A stretch of 21,203 nucleotides of DNA from JANXSS01 sp025356535 (lineage in GTDB: Bacteria > Pseudomonadota > Gammaproteobacteria > Burkholderiales > Burkholderiaceae_D): positions 1 through 21,203 of the forward strand of contig JAYUMU010000001.1 in the NCBI GenBank assembly GCA_043762325.1, read 5' to 3'. Positions 7,093 to 15,300 of the stretch are shown here, one piece after another (the stretch's first letter is position 1; each line of letters begins with the position of its first letter). Under the pieces are notes generated by a model. The model saw only the letters and a program-made list of their open reading frames with translations. It searched no databases and had not been told where the DNA came from. The translations under genes were made by a program, and so were the position numbers.

Positions 7093-8079
7093 ATGAGCAA
7101 GATCGAGGAACTCGCCGGCAAGACTGCAGGCATCCAGGCCCGCACCGTGGAGGCGTCACAGGAGCGCGCGCCGAAGACCGCGCCCGTCATGCTCTACGAT
7201 GCATCGGCGCGCATGCATGCGGCCGAGCAGCGGGCCGAAGAACTCGAAGCGCGCCTGCGCGAGGCGGAGCGCGACAGTGCCAACCTGGAGTTGCCGCTAG
7301 AGGCGCTGCATGAAGTGCCGAACCGCAAGCGCATCCTGACGCCCGAGCAATTTACCGAGTTGCGCGAAAACCTGCGCAACAACGCGCTGGTCACGCCGAT
7401 CACGGTGCGCGCGCGCGACGAAGGCGGTTACGAAATCATCTCCGGCCACAATCGGGTGAGCGTCTTTCGCGAACTTGGCCGCTTGACCATACCGGCGGTC
7501 GTGCGCCAGAGCGATGCGGCGCAAGCCGACATCAATGCGTTTTACGCGAACCTGCTGCAGCCGGCATTGCCCGACTACGAAAAATACCTGGGCTTCAAGC
7601 TGATCCGCACCCTGCGCCCCTCCCAGTCGCAAGGGCAGATCGCCGAAATCGCCGGCGTATCGCCGTCGCTGTTGTCGCGGCTGCTGTCGTTCGAAGAATT
7701 GCCGGCCGGCGCACACAAGATCCTGGCACAGCATCCTGCCGCGCTCGGCGCGAGTGCTGCAAGCAAGCTGGCGTCGCTGGTCAGGCAGGGCAGGGGCGAG
7801 CGCGTGATCGAAGCGGTACGGCGCGCCGCCAAGGAAGGCCTCGACCAGACCCAGGTCGTCGCCTTTGCATTGCAGTTCGACGACAAGCCGGAGCGCGTGC
7901 GCCCGCGTGTCGATTCAATGGTTTTCAGGGCCGGAAAGATACCGGTCTGCAGTTATCGCAGGACAGATGTCACCTTGCGGCTCGATTTCAAGAATCCGCG
8001 GCATGCCGCAGCAATGCACGAGCGGCTGATCGAAGTGATGGAAGCGTTTTGTGCCGAGATCAAGGCAGAGAAAAAATAG
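7093..8079 (+). CDS. parB: ParB-family centromere-binding protein (copy 2)
   Basis: This is the partner of the second ParA, 34 bp downstream of it and surely in the same operon. I chose the ATG at 7093 (MSKIEELAGKT, 328 residues) because the frame upstream overlaps parA2 and gives an unstructured Arg-rich extension; the ribosome site is weak. ISGHNRVSVFRELGR carries GHNR at 118-121, then comes the shared PDYEKYLGFK, then a helix-turn-helix in GQIAEIAGVSPSLLSRLLSF. An N-terminal coiled-coil-like stretch (MHAAEQRAEELEARLREAER) is better developed than in copy 1. The two ParBs diverge more than the two ParAs, mainly in the N-terminal tail and C-terminal half, consistent with different DNA or partner specificity. 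Confidence 0.9.
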   Translation: MSKIEELAGKTAGIQARTVEASQERAPKTAPVMLYDASARMHAAEQRAEELEARLREAERDSANLELPLEALHEVPNRKRILTPEQFTELRENLRNNALVTPITVRARDEGGYEIISGHNRVSVFRELGRLTIPAVVRQSDAAQADINAFYANLLQPALPDYEKYLGFKLIRTLRPSQSQGQIAEIAGVSPSLLSRLLSFEELPAGAHKILAQHPAALGASAASKLASLVRQGRGERVIEAVRRAAKEGLDQTQVVAFALQFDDKPERVRPRVDSMVFRAGKIPVCSYRRTDVTLRLDFKNPRHAAAMHERLIEVMEAFCAEIKAEKK

Positions 8080-8385
8080 TCATGCAAATTGCAAGATGCT
8101 TGAAATCAATGACTTGCAAGGCGGGGATAGGGCGCCTGGCCAGCATCCCGGCGTCGAAGGCCTACCCGGTACGGGGAAGTGCATGACGAACACGACGCAT
8201 CACCTGACCGGACGACCGACAGCAATGAGCAGAACGGCAATCCGCCACAAAGGCCTGGCAGCCAGAGGACCAGGCCCGATGCTGCATTCGAGCCGATAGA
8301 CGACGACGCCCTAACACCGCGCGCAATTCAGGAGATCAACCGATGACCGGCTAGCCAACCTAAACATCAGCAGCCTCGAAAAGCA

Positions 8386-8411
8386 AAAAGCCCGGCGGGA
8401 ACCGGGCTTTT
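8386..8411. terminator. Strong intrinsic terminator after parB2
   Basis: AAAAGCCCGG (8386-8395) and CCGGGCTTTT (8402-8411) pair perfectly over a 6-nt loop, with T residues on the right and A residues on the left, so it could work in both directions. It would end the parA2-parB2 transcript and isolate the following replication-related genes. Confidence 0.85.
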
Positions 8412-8423
8412 ATGCAAGTCGCT

Positions 8424-8506
8424 GCAATGGAACCGAAAAAAACTACAATCGAACAAAAGGCCACCACAGGACAAACCAGGTTCGATTGTAGTGTCGGTTT
8501 CATTGC
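8424..8506. repeat. Long interrupted inverted repeat (83 bp)
   Basis: The inner arms ACTACAATCGAAC (8442-8454) and GTTCGATTGTAGT (8480-8492) are perfectly complementary over 13 bp around a 25-bp loop. After a 5/1 asymmetric bulge, the outer arms GCAATGGAACCGA (8424-8436) and TCGGTTTCATTGC (8494-8506) pair over another 13 bp with a single mismatch. There is no T-tract, so it is not a simple terminator. Its place downstream of a type Ia parB and just before the O-like gene suggests a protein-binding centromere, a replication structure or a transcript hairpin. TGCAAG occurs close outside both ends (8413-8418, 8509-8514), which leaves a miniature mobile element as an alternative. Confidence 0.8.
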
Positions 8507-8551
8507 CGTGCAAGAGGTACATCCACGCAATTGCACGCAATGGAGCGTTTC

Positions 8552-9718
8552 ATGGCCGATCATGAAGCAGAGCAGCCCCCGCTTGTCCCGACCAGACCCA
8601 AAAACCTGCCAAGACGTGTCTTACAGGCAATAGACTGCGCAATGCATGTGGCAAACATTGCAAGAAAGCTACGCCCCACCATCGCAGCGCTATGCCGGCA
8701 TGTGTCGCAAAGCCGCCCCTTCGACGCCGTTTTTGCGAAAAAGGAATCCCTGGCTGCCCGCACCGGTGCATCGGTCGAAACCGTCTACCGTCACCTCAAG
8801 GCGCTCAAAGCCGCCGGCCTGATCGAAGTGCAGGAGCAGGAGCGCAAAAGCCGTAATGGCCGTTTTGCGATCGCCCGCATTCGCCTGACCGTCAAGGCTG
8901 CAGGCCTGTTGGGATTCGTCGAGGTCGAGCCGCCCCTGCAGGCATGCGACACCCTCCTCGAGCCGCCCGACAGCGTCCCCGACGCCGCGTCAACAGCAAG
9001 CGCCGCGGCGCAAGCCGGCGCCTGCTGCTCCAACGCCGACGATGCACCGCCCAACCCGCCCGCCGTCCCGCCCGCGGCGCCGACCCCGCCATGCGCGCCT
9101 GCCGCAAGCGCGCGCAACGCCAGACCGAAAACCCCGGTCGAGACGCCACTTGTCCACACCCCGCCGACGGTCAAAATGCCATACGGCCAAACGTTAACAG
9201 AACCAACTAACTCAAAGCATCAGCTGCCCCGGCGCACGCAAAACGGCCTGCCAAACGATCTGGCCTGGCTGACCGGCAACGGCCTGTCGCGGGCAGGCAT
9301 CTTCTGCCTGATGGGCCTGGCAAAAACCGCAAAAAAACGCCTTTCCGACATCACCACGGCGGTGTACTCCCGCATCCGCGGTCTCACCGGAAGCGCCCTG
9401 TTCGCTTACCTCGCCGCGCTGTGCAAGGGCCCGAGCGACTTTGCCGCCGCTGCCGCCGCCGAGCGCTCGCGCCAGGCCGCACAGGAAGCCGCCGCTGCAT
9501 TGCGCCGCCAGGCAGCGATCTTCCGGCAGCGTTTCAAGGGCGTGGCCCTTGCCAACCGGGCGCAGACGATCCTGTACCTGATCGACGCGCGCTGCGCCTT
9601 TGCCCAGGTGCTCGGTGAAAACCGCCACGCCACGACGATGCCCTTGAACGACTTGAAGCCCTGGATCGACGGCATTGCATCCGGCAGGCTCGTCATGGCG
9701 ACGGCGTCGCTGGAATAA
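8552..9718 (+). CDS. Replication protein O-like winged-helix protein
   Basis: This is probably an accessory replication protein of a family found on Burkholderiales plasmids and annotated as replication protein O or helix-turn-helix protein; I recognise it from general resemblance only. The ATG at 8552 has GGAG 6 bp upstream and gives 388 residues. Alternative starts are ATG 8540 and TTG 8531. A winged helix at about 55-120 (SLAARTGASVETVYRHLKAL, then a wing rich in Lys/Arg/Glu) should bind DNA. Residues about 125-210 form a Pro/Ala-rich, probably disordered linker with several Cys. The C-terminal domain (about 215-388) starts at GQTLTEPTNSKHQLP, contains NGLPNDLAWLTGNGLSRAGI, has an Ala-rich helix at 295-320 and ends PLNDLKPWIDGI. 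By the phage O analogy it would recruit a helicase or loader, but that is inference. Confidence 0.7.
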   Translation: MADHEAEQPPLVPTRPKNLPRRVLQAIDCAMHVANIARKLRPTIAALCRHVSQSRPFDAVFAKKESLAARTGASVETVYRHLKALKAAGLIEVQEQERKSRNGRFAIARIRLTVKAAGLLGFVEVEPPLQACDTLLEPPDSVPDAASTASAAAQAGACCSNADDAPPNPPAVPPAAPTPPCAPAASARNARPKTPVETPLVHTPPTVKMPYGQTLTEPTNSKHQLPRRTQNGLPNDLAWLTGNGLSRAGIFCLMGLAKTAKKRLSDITTAVYSRIRGLTGSALFAYLAALCKGPSDFAAAAAAERSRQAAQEAAAALRRQAAIFRQRFKGVALANRAQTILYLIDARCAFAQVLGENRHATTMPLNDLKPWIDGIASGRLVMATASLE

Positions 9719-9933
9719 CGCTTTGCAACATTCTGATGAAACGCCGGTGCTCGGGCAGAGACAAGCGGCGTGGCAGGTTGGTTTGCCATCCAAGCAGCCG
9801 GCGACATCCCGCCAGCCGGCGCCGGGGCGCACTGGAAAAAGCCTTGCAAGCAACTGAATCGAAAGCGGTTTTTGAAATGATCCGGTACAATTTAATTCTG
9901 AAAAACATAAACTCCAGCTTATCTTTTATCGCC

Positions 9934-10539
9934 ATGGATGCAATCGTCACCCCAGTGCGCCTCACGCGCGAGCAGTTCCGTTCGCTGGCAAGAGCAAAAG
10001 GCTGGAAATTCACCATGCTGGCCCAACGCTGGGGGGTCACGCCCGAATGGATCAGCGAAGTCAGTCGCGACCCGCAGCGCGACCTGCGCTACGACGACGC
10101 CCTGCATGGCTTGCCTGACCTGCATCATCTCCAGCGCGCGTTACGCCAGCGCGAACGCGAGGTCGACGCCGCCGTCGCAGGCCGGCAGGCGCAGCAACAG
10201 GCCCGCCCGCGCGCAACCGCTCCCGGCTACCGCTACCGGGGTTACCTGGTGCCCGGCGCAGTGGTGACGGTTGCCGCAGCCTTCGGCAGCATGGCCGAAG
10301 AGGGCGCGCGTGCCATCGTGTTGCAGGTCGAACAGCGCGAGCGGCACGAACGCTACGGTGTGCTGTTTGAAACCGGTGCCTATGACTGGTTTGCACCCGA
10401 CGCCGTCGACCGTTACCTGGTGGCCACGGGTCTCATTGCCGCCGCGGCGGCGCAGTACCGCTATCGCGGTGCGGCACTGCTGCAGGCGGATTTCACTGCC
10501 GGGCGATTCGACTTCTGGCCGGAACGCCCGGCCTCGTGA
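9934..10539 (+). CDS. Hypothetical protein with an N-terminal helix-turn-helix
   Basis: I do not recognise this protein securely. From the ATG at 9934 it has 201 residues; the frame is open back to 9736, but that upstream part is Arg-rich and unconvincing, and no strong ribosome site marks a start. Residues 8-50 look like an unusual XRE-type helix-turn-helix (FTMLAQRWGVTPEWISEVSR), then a charged helix (about 62-90) and an Arg/Pro-rich linker. The C-terminal half opens with YRYRGYLVPG, and YRYRGAALL recurs at 175-183, hinting at a small beta-rich domain. It follows the O-like gene in the same direction after 215 bp, so a role in replication control or a regulator is possible. TACAAT at 9886-9891 could be a -10, without a clear -35. 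Confidence 0.6.
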   Translation: MDAIVTPVRLTREQFRSLARAKGWKFTMLAQRWGVTPEWISEVSRDPQRDLRYDDALHGLPDLHHLQRALRQREREVDAAVAGRQAQQQARPRATAPGYRYRGYLVPGAVVTVAAAFGSMAEEGARAIVLQVEQRERHERYGVLFETGAYDWFAPDAVDRYLVATGLIAAAAAQYRYRGAALLQADFTAGRFDFWPERPAS

Positions 10540-10742
10540 CGCGCGCCGGCAAACCACCCCGGCACGAACCCGCTAAAAGCGGGCGCCTTACCCAGTTCAT
10601 GGCATTGTTTCCAGAACGAAAAAAAAGGACCATTGACGAAGAGTATTGGTGCTTTAATAACGTTCCTTAAAACAAGATTGCCTATTTGAACAAGGCGACT
10701 TGAAAGCCGGTCCGGCCTGACCCGTTCTTTCCCAGAGTACCG

Positions 10743-12386
10743 ATGAAAATGCCCGCCCTCAAGGCAGCGCTACCGCTGCTCGCCATGCTTTGTCAGACGG
10801 CCATCGCCGCCGATGACCGGTTTGCGATCACCCGCGTCGAGGTCGAGGGCAACACCATTCTGTCGCCGGCCGCAGTCGATCGGGCCGTTGCACGGGCCGT
10901 TGGCGCGCAGCGCGCCTATGGCGATATCGAGCAGGCGCTCGAAGCGCTCGAACTGGCTTACCGCGAGGCAGGCTATTCGGCGGTGCTGGTACGACTGCCG
11001 GAGCAGGAGCTGACCGATGGCGTGGTCAAAATCGCGGTCAGCGAAAGCACGATCGGGCGCGTCACGGTGGTGGGTAACAGGTTTTATGACGAAGCCAACA
11101 TCCGTTCGAGCCTGCGGGTGCTGCAGCCGGGGCGCTCGCCGAACCTGCGCTCGATGTCGGCGGCAATCCAGCTGGCAAACGACAATTCTGCAAAACAGGT
11201 CGACGTCACGCTGGCCAGTGGCGCCGCCGAAAACCAGGTCGACGCGAAAATCACGGTGGTCGACAGCAATCCGATTCACGCAATGCTAACCCTGGACAAC
11301 AGCGGCACCGCGGCCAGCGGCAAACTGCGCACCGGCGTCTCGCTCCAGCATGCCAACCTGTTCAACCTCGACCATGCCGCCACCGTTGCCTACACCACCT
11401 CGCCCGACAGTCCGGACGGCGTGCATGTGAATCTGTACTCGCTCGGCTACCGGGTGCCGCTGTATGCCCTGGGCGACAGCCTCGAGCTGCTGTTTGGCAG
11501 CTCCAGCGTCAATACGCCGGGCGCATCGCCGACCCTGGGCGGCGTGCTTGGCATCGTTGGCAAGGGCAATGTTGCCAGCCTGCGCTACAACCATTTTTTC
11601 GTTCGCGAAGGCACCTACACCAGCAAACTGGTCTGGAGCCTCGACCACAAATACATCAATTCGCGCTGCGCGGTCGATGGCGTCGACGTGCCCTTCGATG
11701 CGCCGACGCCGGCAATTTCCAGCTGCGTGCCGTACACCACCATGCCGCTTGGCGTGACCTATTCCGGCCGGCGCCAGAGCGAGGGCGAGGCCGTCGACTT
11801 CAACATTGGCGTGATGCGCAACCTGGCGACCGGCAACCGGTACCTGAACACGAGCGGGCGCCTCGACCGGTATTCCTATCTGACACCGGGCAACCGCGAC
11901 ACCCGCGACGGCTTCATGACGCTGCACGGCGGCGCGGTCTACTTCAGGGCCTTGCCGGGCGACTGGCAGCTGCGCCTGGCCGCCAGTGCCCAGCTCGCCA
12001 GCGATCCGCTGGTGTCGAGCGAACAGTTCGGCCTGGTTGGCGCGGCTGCGGTGCGGGGATTCAATGAACGGGTGGCGGCGGCCGACAGCGGCCTGATCGT
12101 CAACGTCGAAAGCTATACGCCCGAGCTGGCCGGCAGGCTCGGCGTGCCGGGCAACCTGCGCCTGCTGGCGTTTCTGGATGCGGCGCGCGGCTACAACCTG
12201 CATGTGGGCAGCAGCGCGACGCCGGCGGCGATCACGGTTGCAAGCGCCGGCGTGGGGTTGCGGTTCAGCGCCGGCAAGAACATCGACGTGCGGGCCGATG
12301 TGGCCCATGTGGTGACGGCGCAGCCGTCTGTCATGCCGGGGCGGGGCCAGTGGAAAGCGCACCTCGGCGGCGTGGTTGGCTTTTAA
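10743..12386 (+). CDS. TpsB outer-membrane transporter of two-partner secretion (ShlB/FhaC/HecB family)
   Basis: This Omp85-superfamily protein should export the TpsA encoded just downstream across the outer membrane. It has 547 residues, a normal family length. A Sec signal peptide (about 1-22, ending QTAIA before ADDRF) is followed almost at once by a POTRA domain (about 27-100, with VEVEGNTILSP and YREAGYSAVLVRLPEQ) and a second POTRA-like region (about 101-175, with VTVVGNRFYDE). The rest is a 16-strand-type beta barrel with the conserved VRGF motif at 437-440 and a C-terminal Phe (GGVVGF), as expected for BAM insertion. The N-terminal plug helix and linker of FhaC are not evident. A 203-bp gap precedes it; TTGACG at 10633-10638 and TTTAAT at 10653-10658 are a poorly spaced promoter candidate, and a small CCCGC/GCGGG hairpin sits at 10569-10583. 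Confidence 0.93.
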   Translation: MKMPALKAALPLLAMLCQTAIAADDRFAITRVEVEGNTILSPAAVDRAVARAVGAQRAYGDIEQALEALELAYREAGYSAVLVRLPEQELTDGVVKIAVSESTIGRVTVVGNRFYDEANIRSSLRVLQPGRSPNLRSMSAAIQLANDNSAKQVDVTLASGAAENQVDAKITVVDSNPIHAMLTLDNSGTAASGKLRTGVSLQHANLFNLDHAATVAYTTSPDSPDGVHVNLYSLGYRVPLYALGDSLELLFGSSSVNTPGASPTLGGVLGIVGKGNVASLRYNHFFVREGTYTSKLVWSLDHKYINSRCAVDGVDVPFDAPTPAISSCVPYTTMPLGVTYSGRRQSEGEAVDFNIGVMRNLATGNRYLNTSGRLDRYSYLTPGNRDTRDGFMTLHGGAVYFRALPGDWQLRLAASAQLASDPLVSSEQFGLVGAAAVRGFNERVAAADSGLIVNVESYTPELAGRLGVPGNLRLLAFLDAARGYNLHVGSSATPAAITVASAGVGLRFSAGKNIDVRADVAHVVTAQPSVMPGRGQWKAHLGGVVGF

Positions 12387-12397
12387 CGGGACTCATC

Positions 12398-15300
12398 ATG
12401 CACACACCTACCGAGGGCGGCGACGCCATTTCAGCAGCCGCTGTTGCGGCCACGCGCGGTGCCGCAGCACGGCAGCATGCCGGCGGCGGCCGTCCTGCCC
12501 GACGCACTGCACCGGTGTCGATCAGGCTGCGCATCGGCGGGCGCATGATGCTGCTGAGCTGGCGTGCACGGGCGCGCATGGCCGCACTTTTGTGCAGCCT
12601 GCTCAACCGGTCGATCGGCATGATCGCAGCCGGCCTGCGTGCGGCGCGCAGGATGGCAGCCGTCTTGCCCGTCATCGCAGCGCCGGCCTTTGCCGCGCCC
12701 GGCGGGACGCTGCCGGCCGTCAATGCACTGCCGACCAATGGCGTGCTCGCCGCCGGGCAGGCCAGCTTCAGTCAAGCCGCCGGCCGCCTGACGGTGACGC
12801 AGTCGAGTGACAGGGCAATCATCAACTGGGGCAGCTTCGCCATCGGCAGCAGCGCGGCCGTCAATTTCATCCAGCCGGGCGCAAGCTCGGCGACCTTGAA
12901 CCGCGTCATGGGCAACGATCCCTCGGCGCTGCTGGGCAAGCTTACGGCCAACGGCCGCATCTGGCTCATCAACCCGGCCGGCATCATGGTCGGGCAGGGC
13001 GCAAGAATCGATGTGGCCGGTTTCGTGGCCAGTACGCTTGATGTGCGCGACGCCGATTTTCTGGCAGGGCGGTACAGCTTCGAGGCGAACGGGACGACGG
13101 CCAGGGTGCAGAACTTCGGCAGCATCACCACGGTCGATGGCGGCAATGTCTACCTGGTCGGGCCCGAGGTGGAAAACCACGGCTTGATCACCTCGCCGGC
13201 CGGGGAAGTCTTGCTGGCAGCTGGCCAGAGCGTGCAGTTCATCGACACCACCACGCCGGGCGTGAAGGTCGAGCTCACCGGCGCCCAGGGCAATGTCACC
13301 AACATCGGACAGATCCTGAGTGCGGCCGGGCGCATCGGCATGGCCGGCGCGCTGGTGTCCAACAATGGCGTGTTAAATGCCAGCAGCGTCGAGAAGCAGG
13401 GCGGCCGCATTTTCCTTAAAGCCGGGCAGGGCGTCGTCACGGCGGCCAGCTCGGTCATCGCAGCCAACGGCACCGGTGGCGGCAGCGTGACGATTTTTGC
13501 CGACGACAGCGCGGCAATCGACGGCAGCATTTCGGCGCTGGGCAGCGCCGGCAAGGGCGGCTTCGTGGAGACCTCGGGCAGCAAAAGCCTGTCGGTTGCC
13601 GATGCGCCGAAGGTCGGGCGGGGCGGCGAATGGTTCATTGATCCGTTGCGGGTGGCGATCGTGGCGGGCCCGCTCATCGACAACGACATCGCGGTGCAAG
13701 GCAGCGGCGCCAACCTCCATGCCGGCGGCAGCCCGCACTACACCACGAACGGCAACAACGCCGTCATCACGACCGCATCGATTGAGTCGACGCTCAACAG
13801 CGGCGGCAACGTCACGATTTCAACGACCGCGCAAACGGGCCAGCTGGCAGGCGGGCAAGCCGGCAATATCAGCGTGTATGCGCCGATCACCCGGTCGGTC
13901 GGTGCCGGCGATGCCGTCCTGACCCTCAACGCACACGGCAGCATCCTGCTCAACGCCGACATCAAGTCGAGCGCCGGCAAGCTCAACCTGGTGTTCAATC
14001 CCGACGCGGGCAATCTGGGCATCGGTTCGCTCATACTCGGCGACACGACGCTCAACGCCAACGGCGGCACCATCACCGCCGCCGGCAAGGCTGTGGCGGT
14101 TACCGGCACAGCCAACATTCTTTCGCCGATGACGGCGGGCAGGTTGGCGCTTGCCGGCGGCACGCTCAACAGCGTCGGCGGCGTGACGGTCAGCGGCGCC
14201 ACCACCTGGAACGGCGGCGTCGTCACCGGTGCCGGCGGACTCACCACCAACGGCAGCACCGACGTCGGCGGCGTGGCCGAACTCTACGAATCGACCTGGA
14301 CCAACAACGGCACCGTGTCATTCGATTACAGCGGGCGCTTGCGCATCACCGGCAGCGGCGCGCCGAACCGGCCGAGCACCTTCATCAACCGTGCCGGCGG
14401 CAGGATCGACGACTACTCCAGCATGACGAACATCGTCGAGAGCACCGGCGGCGCCGACAAGACGTTCCAGAATTTCGGCGCATTCAACAAGACCGGGGAA
14501 TCGGCTGCGCTGCAGACCGTGAGTGGGGGCTTCAGCAATGCCGGCGTGATGAATCTTTCCAGCGGCACCCTGCGGGTCATCGGTGCCGGCAACGACACCG
14601 GCACCTACACCGTCGCTGCGCCCGCCACGCTGGAATTGGCCGCTGGCGCGCGCCGCCTGCAGGCAGTCACGCCGGTGTCCGGCGATGGCAGGCTGCTCGT
14701 CAGCGGCGGCACCGTCACCGTCGACAATCGGCTCGTCGTCAGCGGCGGCAGTGCGGCGCTGGCGGTAACCGGCGGCACGCTTGACCTGGCTGCCGGCGCC
14801 GCCGTCGCGCGCGCAGTCGACTGGACCGGCGGCACCATCAATGCCATCGGTGCGCCGTTGACGGTCAATGGATTCCTGAACTGGTCGGGCGGCGTCCTCG
14901 GTGGCGCGGGCGGGCTGGTCACCGCTGCGGGCGCGACGACGTCGATCGGCGGCGTCATTACACTTGCCGCAACAGCCGGCGCCACGAAGTGGGACAACTA
15001 CGGAAACGTCAGCATCAATGGCAGCAATGGCGCCATCTGCTTGAGCGGCACGGTTGATTCGCCCGTCGGTTTCACCAACAGATCCGGCGGCGTCGTCACG
15101 CTCAACGCTTCGGATGCGCATTATGTTTCGTACGGCAGCAACGCCGGAAGTTTCCCGAACCAGACCTTCAACAACGAAGGCTTGATCCAGACCGGCAATG
15201 GTGCGCTCATCAATCGGATCAACGGCCTGTTCAACAATTCCGGGACGGTCAATGTCAACAGCGGCATCCTGTCGCTCATCGGCGGTGGCACCGACACGGG

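Larger units (their letters stand above)
8080..8551. other. Intergenic region after parB2
   Basis: No gene is supported here. The first 300 bp contain a 7-bp inverted repeat, TTGCAAG at 8089-8095 with CTTGCAA at 8113-8119, just after the parB2 stop. Then come the intrinsic terminator at 8386-8411 and the long inverted repeat at 8424-8506, followed by the start of the O-like gene. In type Ia partition loci parS normally lies downstream of parB, so this is a plausible place for the centromere. Confidence 0.6.

Noticed and set aside
8051..8299. An 82-codon frame after parB2
   Set aside because: It starts inside parB2, has no ribosome site and the sequence resembles nothing.
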